From the NCBI GenBank assembly GCA_905221605.1, contig CAJNDS010000065.1, positions 176,001-240,000 of the forward strand: DNA of 64,000 bases, given 5' to 3'. This document shows, piece by piece, positions 1 through 11,510 of the stretch; the stretch's first letter is position 1; the number at the start of each line of letters is the position of its first letter. Source of the DNA: Symbiodinium natans. Taxonomy: Eukaryota; Sar; Dinophyceae; Suessiales; Symbiodiniaceae. The position numbers were made by a program, and so were the translations under genes. The notes under the pieces were generated by a model. The model ran no database searches. It saw nothing but the letters and a program-made list of their open reading frames with translations, and had not been told where the DNA came from.

Positions 1-302
1 TGTGCAAAGGGTAGCTACTCGAGTCAGCAAAGTTGAATTAGGTTTCCGCGAGCAGGCTTTCAGTCAATCAACTCCATGCTTTGCACCATGGCACACACAA
101 AGGGTTAAGATGGGAGAGTATTTTGTTTTTCTTTTTCTTGTGTCTCCTTTGCTTTATTTCTGCTTTTGCCTCGTTTTGCTTCTAGCCTTTGCTTGTTCTT
201 GTTTTTGCTTGTTGCTCTTCGCTTGACTCCCTTCCAGACCCATCATGCGAACATTGTTTTTGCAAAGCGGGGTGGGCTGGTGCGTCCGGCCCCACCCCAC
301 TG

Positions 303-510
303 TTTTAAGCCGCGCAAGCTTGCTTCAAGTCCGACAAACCCCCGCCCCCTTCCCTGGCATTTTTAAGCCGTGCAAGCTTGCTTCGAAAGCATATGAATCC
401 TAAGCATACTCGTCATGTGAGCACTGCCTATGCAACCCCCCCCCCCCCGCACCTTGTTCTAGCCGCACAAGCTCGCTTCGCGAAGCATGTGAATCCTGTC
501 CAAACCCATC
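303..510. repeat. Three diverged copies of a short repeat
   Basis: Copies starting near 303, 361 and 457 share AGCCGYRCAAGCTYGCTTC; the last two also share GAAGCATRTGAATCCT. The spacing is uneven because of inserted C-rich sequence, including a C run at 427-440. Confidence 0.6.
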
Positions 511-1477
511 AACACGCACGGGGCCGGGGCGACAGTTCACATGAGCGGGTCGTTGAGCGTATACAAAGCAAGACGAGTAACCCCAAACATAACTCCGAAT
601 ACTAAAAATGCCTGAATGAATTCTGGACCCTTGTTACCATCCATGTCCCTGATTACGTGCGGGATCGTTATTTTTCAGCTCATGGGAAACTTGTGATAAT
701 GAAGCATCGTGGAGCATTGTTGCCTAATCTTCCAAGCCTACCCTGCAGGTCCCCACCTGACTAGGCTGGCGCTTGGAACAGATGTGCCGATGTGCCTATC
801 AGACTGTCCTACCTTGCCCTTGGACTCCCGATTGGAGCGAGGGAACTTTGGCAAGAATCAGCCAGGATAGCTCCGCGACGCCTCCTTAACGCACGATGGA
901 AGCTGGAGAGACAAAGCAACAGCAACATAGATCACGTTGGCTACTGGTACTGGTGCAGGGCTTATTTCGAAGGGCTTATTTCGAAGGTGGACATTTTCGA
1001 AGATCGGAACGGCTCGCACTGAATATCCTGGTTGGCAGTTCATGGTGTTTCGCATGGAAATGGCATCCATAGCATGTCCTTATTGGCGTGCATTTCAAGA
1101 TTCGTCAACAGTTCACCGGCAGGCATGCGAACACGTCCTTCGCCAATCAGTTGTTCCTATAGCCTTCAACCTGCAATGTTTTGTGCTAGATTGCTGAAGG
1201 ACGGACTGCGCCATGCGCCGCTGGGTACAAAAGACTCACATGCTCCCTTTTGCGAAACGTGCCGCAAAAGACTAACATCCAGCTGGGAGTTGTGCAGTTA
1301 CCTCGTCCTACATGATGAATACATGCTGCACAGATCTGCACAGAGACACAATGGCCAGAGTCGCGCTTACATCGCCTGCGAGAGCTGCTATATATACAGG
1401 ATTAAGATTTGCAGCGCAGATCTTCAGGAAGGGTCGTGGAGGCATGGTTCAAGCAGCACGGACGAACATGGCGGCCA
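511..1477. other. Intergenic, nothing assigned
   Basis: Several overlapping short frames on both strands (for instance 1032-1481 plus), none convincing. Confidence 0.5.
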
Positions 1478-2167
1478 TTAGTGCATCCAGAAAACTTGGC
1501 CTCGCTTCGTCCATGGCAGCATAGATGCGCAGGCCTGTGCTCGCGCACAGTCGTCATTTCGTGCGGGTGTTCTGGTGTTCGAGTCTGCTTTTGCGACGAG
1601 GAGCCCCGAGCCGGAAGACACAGGGTTTGACATCGCCAGGCACCCGAACATTGAAGGACTGTCCGTCGAAATATCAAGTTCGTTCCCATACCAGAAAGCT
1701 GCAGTTGGTGAGCCGGCCATGATAGACGCATTCTCTGCCACAACGAGTAACGGAGAACATACAGCTGTGCATGGCCCTCGTGGTGCGCTCATGCCTAATT
1801 GCAAAGTGAAGCGCTTAACACCTGCGATGGAGCCCTTTAGCCCGAAGTTCGTAAACTGAAGCTCACATGAACCCTCATTAGGCTTCAAAAAGTCTCTGCA
1901 AGTACTTTCGTATGCATGTGCGGATGCATGTTGATTGCAAGCGAGTGTCAGGTGGTGTCGTGAGGAGTTGATTGACTCACGCCCAACTGACAAGGCTGCA
2001 TTGTGAGTCTTGTGCTCGACGCATTTTTTCTCGAGTGGTGCAGAACGGTCTGGGTGGGATCGCGGTTGACATTCGAACTTCGAAGAGGGATGGGGTCTTG
2101 CTGCCTGGTCAGGGTTGGGGATCGTGGTCTTGCAAGCTGGCTCAGGCCATGCATCCAGCTCTTCCAA
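1478..2167 (-). CDS. Unrecognised 229-codon open frame
   Basis: One of the longer uninterrupted frames that is not low complexity. It contains SCELQFTNFGLKGSIAGVKR and PSMFGCLAMSNPVSSGSGLL. The opposite strand at 1575-1859 is also open and protein-like (PEPEDTGFDIARHPNIEGLS), so one may be the shadow of the other. Given small exons elsewhere in the window, the full length is unlikely to be one exon. Confidence 0.18.
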   Translation of the reverse strand: MEELDAWPEPACKTTIPNPDQAARPHPSSKFECQPRSHPDRSAPLEKKCVEHKTHNAALSVGRESINSSRHHLTLACNQHASAHAYESTCRDFLKPNEGSCELQFTNFGLKGSIAGVKRFTLQLGMSAPRGPCTAVCSPLLVVAENASIMAGSPTAAFWYGNELDISTDSPSMFGCLAMSNPVSSGSGLLVAKADSNTRTPARNDDCARAQACASMLPWTKRGQVFWMH

Positions 2168-4642
2168 TCGCTCGTTGTCTCACCAGTGCTACAGATCTAC
2201 AGAACAAGAATGTCTACCGGCTTTTGCATCTTGGACAGTCACCAACATCGGCAGCTCAATGCTGGGAGGTTTTCACAGTGTGTCGTCACGGTGACTGCGC
2301 AAGTCCACTCCTCAGCTCTAAAACTCTTGGGAGGAAGTTTGAAATTACCTGCCTTGTCAGCAGCCGTTGACATGACCATTTGATACAGTATTGACCGTTG
2401 AGGGTCCGCCCGAGCGAAGATATAGAAGATCAATCCGCCACGCAGAGGGTAGCCAGGTCGCCTGGTACTTCTGCAACCGGGTTCCTACAGTTCCTAGAGG
2501 CAAAGTCGGAGAGAAGCTTAGACCGTCGGAGATCAGGTGCAACTGGTGCAAGCCCCGCTAAGCCCGAAGTGGTTCGGTCAAGAAACTTGCATCTGCCATT
2601 CGGCAATTCTCATTCTGCCATTATGCCATGTTGCATAGTATCCATTTTGCATGCAACGCAGGTATGGCGGGCTCGAGCGAGGCTGGAGGCGGGAGCTGGG
2701 GGATGAGCTGGGGCGGCTGCAATCACGTCGCGAAAGACTTAAGACTTAAGGTCTTGTGGCAGTCGAGTCCCTTGTGAAAAAGACACAAGACCTTGAAGAC
2801 GCGTCGTCTTAAGTTTGCGTGTCATCTTGAGGTCCCGTGTATACATGCGAACATCTGATGTCACAACCCCTGCAGTCAGCATAGGCACGCATAGACTACA
2901 TAAGGCTGCGCGCCCATCGACCCCACGAAAACCAGGGCACAGTTAGAGCGATTGCTCGTAGTATTCGCAGGCTTCTGAAGGGTCTCAAGTCTAAAGCAAT
3001 CTTGATCCCCACCAAATCAATGACCATCCAGTGAGTTTGCCTGTAAATTTGGAGGGAAGGATGTGTGGTGCCGCCTCTGACATGGCAATCTGGAGCTTGT
3101 TCTTCCACTTGACCGATCAGGATTTCAGCGGTTCCGCAACTCCTCACCTAAAGTCCTAAAGTTTTGCACACACAAAGCAGTACCGAAGGCCATGCAGCAT
3201 CTAAATGCTTATTTATATAGCTTGTGTGCAGCCGGTGGCAAAAATCTAGCTTCTTCAAGCAAGTTTACCTTGCCCAGAATTTTTCAGCACTAAACCCGAA
3301 CATGTAAGAGGCCTAGCGTTCTGGTGTGGGGCTTAGTCGAATAAAGTCCCGATCCTGAACCTTGACAGCTTCGAGACATTAATGAGGCAGGGAAGCTTAA
3401 AACGCATTTCCGGGCCCGGAGTTTGGGGCTCAGTTTACTCGAGCCCAAAAGGCCTGACCTTTGTGCAAAACAAACCGAGTTAATCAGCAGTGACTCAGCA
3501 GTGTCGGATCACCAAGCCGAATCCCAAGACCTCCCAGAAATCGTAGTGCAAAAACATTCAGCTTGGAAGCTTTCTCGGCGTTGTTTTGTCTGGGAGGCTC
3601 TCCCCGCAGCGATATCAATCCTGTTCTTGCCGCCATGGAGGCGGCCGTGTCTCGTTTTCCGCTCTGAGCAGTTTGAGCAAAAAACCTGGCAGCAGCCTGC
3701 CCCTTACCAGGGGAAGAGCTTTAGGTTCTGAATGTCAAGTTGTGATAGGTTTGCCAAGCTCATCAGTACCGGCCGGTCTCTCAGAATGCGGGAAGTTGCT
3801 GCACACGACAAGCCGATTCAAAGGCTGTTTGCCGGTGCTCGTGATCACTTTCAAGAAACATCCGCTTCGCCCGCTTCGCTTGATTCCCCAATTTGGTTTC
3901 GGAGCGAGAGGCCCTTGTAGCTTGCTCCACAGTTGGGGTTATAATAACGGATGCCAATGCAGCGACCGAGATGTCAAAGCCGCTAAACTGCTGAAACCTT
4001 GGGCCTCAACCCGCTGTCGAGATTCGTAGTATAGCATATTGAGATGTACGTAGTACAACAGTAGTACACTAAACAGCTAGACTAAATTATGTTTCTTTCT
4101 TGGCTGGACCGATGGGCTTCTTTGGGCAAAGCCGCTGTTGCGAAACTCGCGCTTGATGCAGCAAGGAAATACTCGGTGCGCGTTGACCGCGGTGAGCCAC
4201 AACTTTGGCTTTTGGCGGTTGCAGTTTCGTGAAACTAGCTCTGGTGGATGGGGATAATGGGGCATGACGCCGAATGACCTCACAGCACCAGAGATGCGGT
4301 ATTGAAAACCATGACAAGCAGAGTCACAATCGTGATTCTGTCGCTGAGCAAGCCATAAGGCGAGACATCGAAGCAGGCAAGGAAAACAAAGCATAGATTC
4401 GTAAGCGTGCTACACCAATGCAGGTCAAGCGGCAAAGTGCGAACTTTTCGCAGTTGCGCGTAGAGGTTTTTGCCGAGCTACGATAGAAACAACGAAGACA
4501 CGCTAGAAATGAAAAGTAGGTGCTTAAGCAGGAGCCAAGGGTTGAACACTAAGATATGGAATAATGCAGTGGACGGACTCGCGCCCAGACGCGCGCAGCG
4601 ACGATCTAGTACTGTCGCTTCTGCGCAGGTCGTCGAGTACAA
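2168..4642. other. Intergenic or intronic, nothing assigned apart from the hairpin at 2.75 kb
   Basis: Short frames only. AT content is higher around 3160-3420. Nothing with domain character. Confidence 0.5.
2729..2822. repeat. Nested inverted repeats (hairpin)
   Basis: AAGGTCTTGTG at 2748-2758 pairs perfectly with CACAAGACCTT at 2784-2794 across a 25-nt loop. Immediately downstream AAGACG-CGT-CGTCTT forms a second small hairpin, and CTTAAG-type direct repeats flank it. Confidence 0.6.
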
Positions 4643-4846
4643 GTGACGGATTGCACATTGGTTTGGCTGGATGCTGTGGGGATTTTAGACAGCAAAAAGG
4701 TGGACAAGACTTGGCTGCAAGAACGGAGAGAGACGGGGGCCAGACTGGCAATTCTCCTGGAGCCGTGTTGCAGCACGGTCGCATGTCTTGGTCCCCACCG
4801 CAAGGTCGCAGACCGCAAGCCAACGGCAGGAGAAAGTGCGGTCTAA
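4643..4846 (+). CDS. Unrecognised 67-codon open frame
   Basis: Reads LVWLDAVGILDSKKVDKTWL then QERRETGARLAILLEPCC. Protein-like in hydrophobic and charged pattern. All plus-strand frames are rather open here, so coding status is uncertain. Confidence 0.2.
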   Translation: MTDCTLVWLDAVGILDSKKVDKTWLQERRETGARLAILLEPCCSTVACLGPHRKVADRKPTAGESAV

Positions 4847-6547
4847 ATGCGTCACACCGGCATCGGTAGCGCATACCTGTGCCCGTTGTGAAGACGACGA
4901 CGCGAGACGGCGCAGTCAATTATCGTCAAAGCACCGATGTCGCTGTGGAATCGTCGAAGCGAGACGGGCGAGTTGACGATCGCCAGGAGTGTGGACACCG
5001 ATTGTAGAAAAAGCCAGACGTGTTCAGAAGATATCATGCGGCCCCGGCTCCGCGCAAAGTACGGTCGACTTCCAGTTTTGAAGGCTTTAGTATGACACCG
5101 GGTTCTCGGGAACAGCTTGCCGGGCGAAACCGGAGGAGCCGAGCAACCAGGGGTGCCTTGTTCAACAGACCATACTGCACCATACGGTCGTAGATTGAGA
5201 CTGTCCCAGCAGGCGGAAAATCCCTAGAGACGAGCTCGACAAGTCGAGATTGGAATCATTGGAATTTCCAAGAAAGGAGATACGAGGAGGAGAAGGAACC
5301 AGGGAGACGGGAGCCGCAAGACACTGTCCAATTCCCGGGGCTGCAAGAAATGAGGAGAGGAAAGTATCTTTGATTCTGTCAACGCGAGCACCATTCGGTT
5401 TCTGACTTGGCAAAAAGCAGACATGAGGAGAGAGCAGATTATGAAGGCAGACGAAACCCTAAACACCATAAACCCTTTGCAGCGGATACTGCGAACGTAG
5501 GGGCCCCTGGATGTAGGCTCAGAAAAGCTTGGTGAAACTCGGCTGCTTGCAGTACTCCACAACATCGCTGGTGAGGGTCCGGTGCGATGTACTCGTGACA
5601 GGATGGTATACCTCGCCTCATGACAGAATTTATGGTGTTTGTAAGCGCGTTGTCGTCCTGTTTGCACAGTGACCTCACATAGACTCATGCTGTCATCTGG
5701 TATTTGATATTTTCCGTTTCTCCCTTTGCTCGTGTTGTGGACGTATCGCATCCCTGCAGTGTGGTTTCGAGGCTGCTAGGCAGGTGGCAAGAACAACCTT
5801 GCGGAATATTTTAATATTTCGTAAGGGGTGCTGCAGTTTCTGGGATGGAGGCTCCAGGTCTGGTTTTATGATTTGAGGCTGGATTAGGTTCAGGTGCTAT
5901 TGGGATGTTGGGCCGCTAGGACTTGCGGGTTCAGGGCTTAGAGGGTTTGCATGCTCGGAGGGTCGAAAAAACGGCCAGCTGTGAAGCCCGGCCACTGCAA
6001 CAGCCTGGAGGCAAAAGGGCTTAGAGGCTTAGAGGGTTTAGGGTGCAGGGATGTGCAGGGCCTGGTTTTCCTGGGGTCGACGGGGCCAAACACCCTGGAA
6101 GACGCACAGTCTTGTCCCCACGGGTTTGCAGGGCGGGGGAAGGAATGCGCGCAAAAACAGTCCTAAAAGTCAAGCAGTTCTTAGCTTCGATGGGTCTTTC
6201 AACATGCAATTATGTTGCATTCGCAAGTCTTCGTGTCAGTTTCATGTAAAAGCCCCGAAATCTTCCCGTAGCTGTCGGCGCGACATTGGGTTTAGTTGTT
6301 GTTTTGCCATAGCGAGTCTCGCTCTGTCCCGGAACGAAGTATCCTTCAAGGCAAATCACTTGAGTTTGTTTGCCGAACCGATTGCGTTGCTTCAATCTCA
6401 TGTCCTCCGGCACATGGATGCACGAAAAGTCTCGAAGTTCTACCTTGAAGCCCAGGCTGGACCGAACAATGGGCTCCAAGCAGGGAAACAGAACCGGATT
6501 CCCGAAATATTTCAGGAGCAAGTGCTAAATGCCTTATGCCATGAGCA
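4847..6547. other. No assigned gene
   Basis: Holds a 175-codon minus-strand frame (5224-5751) and a 170-codon plus-strand frame (6051-6563) without recognisable features. TTTAGGG-like words occur near 6010-6050 but do not form an array. Confidence 0.45.
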
Positions 6548-6648
6548 ATGCGTGAGCAGCTGAGGATGAGCCTTGAAATGAACCGCCACCTGGAGCGAGT
6601 GCTGGATGCCATGGGACATTCGGAAAGAGAGCGTTCAGACCTCAGGTG
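6548..6648 (+). CDS. Candidate exon, coiled-coil-like
   Basis: Reads MREQLRMSLEMNRHLERVLD then AMGHSERERSDLR and ends before GTGTCGG following CTCAG. A heptad-like, charged helix. The frame is stopped just upstream at 6542, so it starts either at the ATG or after AG at 6544. Confidence 0.22.
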
Positions 6649-7282
6649 TCGGCTTAAACGGAAACCGCTGCTGACAGGGGCGAGCATATTGACATTGCAG
6701 ACGTGTGGGTTATTAGTGACTGTTATGTGACTGTTATGATCTGTTATGTCACTGTTATGTTCAGAGGCCGGGACAAAGGGCAAGGCGCCTCTTCCGAGCG
6801 CGCGGGCCTTGCGATTCAGCGCGTATGTGCTTTTGGCAGGTGTTTTCGCCACGGCCCTTCAGTGTACCCGTAGTCTGCCACGACGACCAGAAGTTCCGTT
6901 TCACTCACTTTGAGGCCACGATGCATGGCATACTCATCACCAACAGGCTGTCTTGCCCTCGCGCCTGCATTCATGCCTGGTACCTGCCGCATTTTGCGTC
7001 GCTTTAGCCTGGGATGATACATTTCGTGCGTAGCAGCTCCGACTGCAATTGCATTGCAACTGCATTGCAACCGCTTTCTCGACTCATGCTTCTAAGATCA
7101 TTCGCATGGCTTTTCGTCTATGAACGTGAGCACGCTGGTGTTGGCGCGCGTGCGCGTGGGTCGGTGTGTGTGCCTGCATTCTGTTAATGTTGTAGCCGCT
7201 GTAATTGATAGCCTCCAGGTGGGGAAGCCTCACAGACGACCTTGCGGCCCGAGAAGGCCGACTCTGCTTCCAAGGCATATGA

Positions 7283-7382
7283 GAGTGAGTGAGTGAGTGA
7301 GTGAGTGAGTGAGTGAGTGTGTGTGTGTGTGTGTGTGTGTGCGTGTGCGTGTGCGTGCGCGTGCGTGTGTGCGTGCGCGCGC

Positions 7383-7477
<95 letters not shown>

Positions 7478-7725
7478 TGGGTGTGGGTGTGGGTGTGGGT
7501 GTGGGTGTGGGTGTGTGTGTGGGTGTGGGTGTGGGTGTGGGTGTGGGTGTGGGTGTGGGTGTGCACGTGCGCGCGTGCGCGCGTGCGCGCGCGTGCGCGG
7601 GTGCGCCTGTGCGCCTGTGCGCCTGTGCGCCTGTGCGCCTGTGCACTGTGCCCTGTGCGCCTGTGCGCCTGTGCGCGTGTGTGCGTGTGTGCGTGTGCGC
7701 GCGTGAGTGTGTGTATGCATAAATG
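7283..7725 (+). repeat. Compound GT-family microsatellite
   Basis: In order: (GAGT)n 7283-7318, (GT)n with GC steps to 7383, pure (GT)n to about 7472, (GTGTGG)n to about 7560, alternating GC/GT, then (GTGCGCCT)n about 7605-7670. It creates artefactual open frames in all six frames (Cys/Val, His/Thr, Arg/Ala repeats), none of which is a gene. Confidence 0.95.
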
Positions 7726-7740
7726 GTAGCATATGTTTAT

Positions 7741-7766
7741 ATACATATATATATATATATATATCT
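7741..7766. repeat. (TA)n tract followed by a T run and (GT)n
   Basis: TATATA repeat, then about 10 T and a second short (GT)n near 7786-7802. Confidence 0.9.
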
Positions 7767-8211
7767 ATATTTTATTTTTTTTTTTGTGTGTGTGTGTGTG
7801 TGCATGTCTGGGTGGGTGTGTGTGGGCGTGTCTGTGTTTGTCTGTGTTGGTGCTCTCTTTGGGCCTTTCCTGTTTCGCCAATTTCTTTCAGAAAAATTCA
7901 GATTCGGCACAGTTGCCTCAACTTTGCGCAGCCATCAGGGTCCCTCGACAGCTCCGGCCTTGCACGCGGAGGCCACCATCATCAGTGCTGCTTTCTGATC
8001 GGGGCACTTCCGACAGCTCAAATTTTTGGCACACAGGATTTGCATCATTTCCAAAAGCTGTGTGTGTGTGTAGGTAGCGATGCACGTAACTCTCGAGCCG
8101 CACGGTGCTGTAAAAGCTTGTAGCCTGGCACCATGTTAAGCGGCGTGCGTGCTGAAAGGGTGGTGGGTGCTTGGGGTCTGCTCGAGACACTCGTAGTCCT
8201 GGCTTCATCAC

Positions 8212-8667
8212 GTGAACGTCTTTGACGATATCTGCAGAGGGCGAGGCTACGACTCCAAGAAGTTAGCCTTGCATGCCGTTACCAGCGTGAGCAATTCTAC
8301 TGCTTCGAGTCGAAAGTCACTGGTCAGCTGGCGTGCGTCGGTGCCGCTTCAACAATTGTCACTTGCGACAAAGCCCCACTCGATAGAATTGATGTCCTTT
8401 TCTGGCTGCAGGTCGTACGTGCCCGAAGACGAAGAGCAGAGCTTCGCAGCAAAGGCGGCAATGTCTCTTGCATTTGGCGGCACCAGTCATGCAATCAGCT
8501 GGTCGTCACGGCACGTGCTGCAACGATGCATGCGGTGTCACAAAAGCAACGACAAAGCAGTAACGCACATTGTAAGTTTCGATCTTTATTCAGGGGCAAA
8601 CCGATCAGGACGGCGTATGGGGGCGGATGGCACACAGCCTTCGGCAAAGGCCGTCGAACCCCCTTAG
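8212..8667 (+). CDS. Unrecognised 151-codon open frame running into a minisatellite
   Basis: Contains SYVPEDEEQSFAAKAAMSLA and FGGTSHAISW, which look coding. It starts at a GTG, so the true start is unknown, and it ends where the TTCGTCGAAC minisatellite begins. Unrecognised. Confidence 0.2.
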   Translation: MNVFDDICRGRGYDSKKLALHAVTSVSNSTASSRKSLVSWRASVPLQQLSLATKPHSIELMSFSGCRSYVPEDEEQSFAAKAAMSLAFGGTSHAISWSSRHVLQRCMRCHKSNDKAVTHIVSFDLYSGANRSGRRMGADGTQPSAKAVEPP

Positions 8668-8925
8668 CCTTCGTCGAAACCCTTGGCCTTCGTCGAACCC
8701 CCCTCCCGGCCCTTGTGGCCTTCGTCGAACCTCCGGCGTTCATTTAGCCTTCGTCTAACCCTCGCGTTTGTTTTCGGGCTTTGTCTTGGCCTTTTGTATC
8801 GGCCTTCGTCGAACCCCCTCCCCCTTCGTCGAACCTCCCGGCCTTCGTCGAACCTTCGCCCGGCCCCCCGGCCTTCGTCGAACTTCGTCTCGGCTCGTTG
8901 GGATCCCGTGTCTTCGTCGAAGTTC
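8665..8925. repeat. Minisatellite with core CCTTCGTCGAACC
   Basis: About nine degenerate copies spaced 13 to 50 bases apart. The core holds the near-palindrome TTCG-T-CGAA. On the minus strand it reads as repeated FDEGG/STKA peptides in different frames, an artefact of the repeat unless shown to be transcribed. Confidence 0.85.
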
Positions 8926-9388
8926 CCCGGCCATCCTGCTCTTCGGCCATCCTGATGTGTTTTCCCCTTATTTATGCAACAACAACTGTCTGGAGAGGTA
9001 TGCCGACCAGCATGTTGCAGAATTGATGTCATGCAGAACGATATTGAGGTAAGCCATCTGGACATGAAATCTCATAAATAAAATGGAGCATTTGCTCTGC
9101 CAACTTTTAAAGTGAAAGCAGCTTTTGGGCCCCTGTATTAATCCGAGGCAGTTTGCATTTTCCCCTTCGGTGCAAGCTGGTACGGGTTCCCTTCAACTTA
9201 CTTACGTTCCCCAGGATAGAGTGTCGAGGCAAATGGATCTTCCTCGAAGTCACTCCCGGCAGTTACTTTTGCCAGTGACACACTCTCCGGGCAGCCCCAG
9301 AGAACGCGTGCGGTCGTTTTACGTGATTGCTCTTGGGCCTTGTGCCGTTTCGACGGGGTGAGAATGGTGGAGATGGTGCACGGAGGCC

Positions 9389-9622
9389 TTGTGTCTGAAG
9401 CAGGGAGAACAGCGGATTGATTTCGTTGCCTACCTTGTCGGACCTCCAAAATACAACTGCCCGTCTCTGGCGTGTCTGATAGAAGGAGGATGCCTCCTGT
9501 TGCTTGTACTGCTCCTTGATCATGACATTCGATTGAGAATGTATGCCAAGTACACAGCGCAGCTACTGAGGCTGTTCGGAATAAAGCCTCCCAAATCACG
9601 CCACAGGCATGTCCACCTCTGA
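9389..9622 (+). CDS. Unrecognised open frame with one hydrophobic segment
   Basis: Reads a hydrophobic stretch LACLIEGGCLLLLVLLL, then MYAKYTAQLLRLFGIKPPKS and a basic end HRHVHL. Could be a small exon with a membrane helix. The opposite strand is open too. Confidence 0.18.
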   Translation: MCLKQGEQRIDFVAYLVGPPKYNCPSLACLIEGGCLLLLVLLLDHDIRLRMYAKYTAQLLRLFGIKPPKSRHRHVHL

Positions 9623-10072
9623 AAGCCGCAGGACCAGCCGAAGTGCCCCGAAGGGCTGCGCAGGCCTCGCTACGCAGAGTTGGAGTTGAGTGCTTTGAGT
9701 GCGATTTAACAAATGAAGCCTCCATGACTCTGTGAGTCATCCGGAATCATTTTGAAGTTGACGCATCCGAGTTCTGCCTGGCCGCAGCCTGGGACACATG
9801 TGGAGAAGGTGCAGCCCAGACGAAAAGCATAGTTAAATGTGAAGCGATTGTAGCCAACTTTTGGAAGGCACCAGCGCAAACTTTGGAAGGGACGCTGCAA
9901 CACATCGTGGAGGCAGTTCTGAACGTTTTGGATTTGACAAGAGCTTCAGTGCAGGCTGATGCTGTGTGAGGGAGGCATGATTGCTTTCAGAGCTGTCGTG
10001 AGGCGGTTCAGCATACGTCCGGGAGCATGCAAGCTCCGAAAGCCATGCCGCGCCAGCAGATCGTCCTGATTT

Positions 10073-10567
10073 GTGGGTATTGTGGTATCGTCAGTATTGC
10101 AGATTGGTGACTGTTTTGTGATGTTTGTGACAACGACATCTGCTGCAGCAAGTTGTAAGCGCTTTACCTTCAGCCTCAGGTCTTCCAAGGGCCAGTCCCT
10201 GGACGTTTCCGATCGCAACTGGCCAACCCATGAAGACTCTGGGGATGCGCCCAGTACCCCTGCACGTGGCTCAAGTTTGAACCTGCAATCGCTGCAAGTA
10301 TCAGAAACCAGCACCAAACCCGGCACTCGGCCGTGTGGAGCGGATCCAACCGATGGAAGACCTCGTCCAGATCCACTAGGCAATGCGCTGGATGCTTCGG
10401 CTTCAGACTGGACCACCTCTGGAGTGCAACTTGACAAGGCATCAGGAGGCATCATGCAAGAGAGAGGCCATCAGTCACAAGGGCACAGATTTGACAAGAT
10501 ACTCGTAGAGGAATTACTGCAAGTACGCCATACAAAAGTGGATGTCCGATGGAAACATCAAGCGTAG
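10073..10567 (+). CDS. Unrecognised 164-codon open frame
   Basis: Reads SSKGQSLDVSDRNWPTHEDS then Ser/Pro/Asp-rich sequence and ends FDKILVEELLQVRHTKVDVR. Low-complexity-like but polar, as in disordered regions. The minus strand is open over most of the same interval, so strand is unsure. Confidence 0.2.
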   Translation: MGIVVSSVLQIGDCFVMFVTTTSAAASCKRFTFSLRSSKGQSLDVSDRNWPTHEDSGDAPSTPARGSSLNLQSLQVSETSTKPGTRPCGADPTDGRPRPDPLGNALDASASDWTTSGVQLDKASGGIMQERGHQSQGHRFDKILVEELLQVRHTKVDVRWKHQA

Positions 10568-10658
10568 CCATCCTGCTCTGACTAGCTGTTTTTAGTTGCA
10601 GTCAAGGAGGGGTCGGAAGAAGTCCCAGGCGTTCACTTCATGATACCTGTGATCCATT

Positions 10659-11271
10659 GTGATCCCCCACATCTGCGCAGTGGAGTGTCTCGTCAGGTAC
10701 GATGCCGCCTGTGCTCAATCTACCAAGGAGAAAGGAGAGGCCACAGTTCCTTTTGCGCCAACGCTTGCCGCAAGTGCTCGGGTCACAAGCTGCGAGGCAT
10801 CTCTTGGTTTGGCCACGTGCAGAGAGCCGGTATGCAATGCATCATGGCCGTGCGCGTACTATGCGGCAGTGGCCACACCAAAGCCGAACTGGGCGCCACC
10901 TATTACAAGCTCATCCGAATATGATCGGAACAGAGAGGGCTTGGCCGCCCAGCAGAAAGCGAAGAAGCAAATGTTTAGCGTCAGCGCGCAGGACATCAAC
11001 ACTGGCGGTAGCGTCCAGAACACATTCGAAGCGGACAGGTTTCGCAGCACCGAAGCTGCGAGCAACTCTCAATGCCGATCAGCTGTTACAGCATCAGCAC
11101 AGAGTTGCCGGCCTGGTACCAGCTTTCAATGGTACGCTCCGGACTGGTATCCAGCACTGTCTAACCGAGATGTTGCTGAATTTGGTGTTGGGAAGGACAG
11201 CGACAGCTGCTTTGATCATCTCCCTGATGGCTGCTGGGTTGGGGCGGGGTAGTAGGCAGGATAGGGCATGA
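10659..11271 (+). CDS. Region with all three plus-strand frames open
   Basis: Three overlapping frames: 10640-10924 (Cys-rich, CRLCSIYQGERRGHSSFCAN), 10659-11252 (KKQMFSVSAQDINTGGSVQN) and 10702-11271 (LLQHQHRVAGLVPAFNGTLR then LVLGRTATAALIISLMAAGL). At least one exon is likely, for instance after CAGGT at 10695 or CAG at 11037. The real frame cannot be picked. Confidence 0.22.
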
Positions 11272-11448
11272 AATGCGAGTGACTTCGCCTGACTTCGCGC
11301 ATGTCTGGGAGGAGACGAACAATGCCCGCGAGCCCGACCTGCACCGGGTCTTGCGGGAGAGCCCAGAGGCCTTTGGATTCAGTGTAGTGTATAGTATAGT
11401 GATTGTAATGATAGTACAGGTGCAGGCTGCCTGCTGCGTACGGCTAGC

Positions 11449-11510
11449 AACAACGACGACGACGATCGACGACGACGACGACGCTAAGGCCGCCTAAGGC
11501 CGCTAAGGTC
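11449..11510. repeat. (GAC)n tract joined to a CTAAGGCCG repeat
   Basis: (GAC)n at 11452-11483 runs into CTAAGGCCGCCTAAGGCCG and then CTAAGGT. The 16-base string CTAAGGCCGCTAAGGT at 11494-11509 recurs exactly at 36161-36176. Confidence 0.75.

Noticed and set aside
7184-7746. Long frames of Cys-Val, His-Thr and Arg-Ala repeats
   Set aside because: Produced by the compound GT microsatellite in every frame.
8665-8925. Possible CRISPR-like array at the TTCGTCGAAC repeats
   Set aside because: Copies are too short, spacing is irregular, the genome is eukaryotic and no cas-like gene exists.
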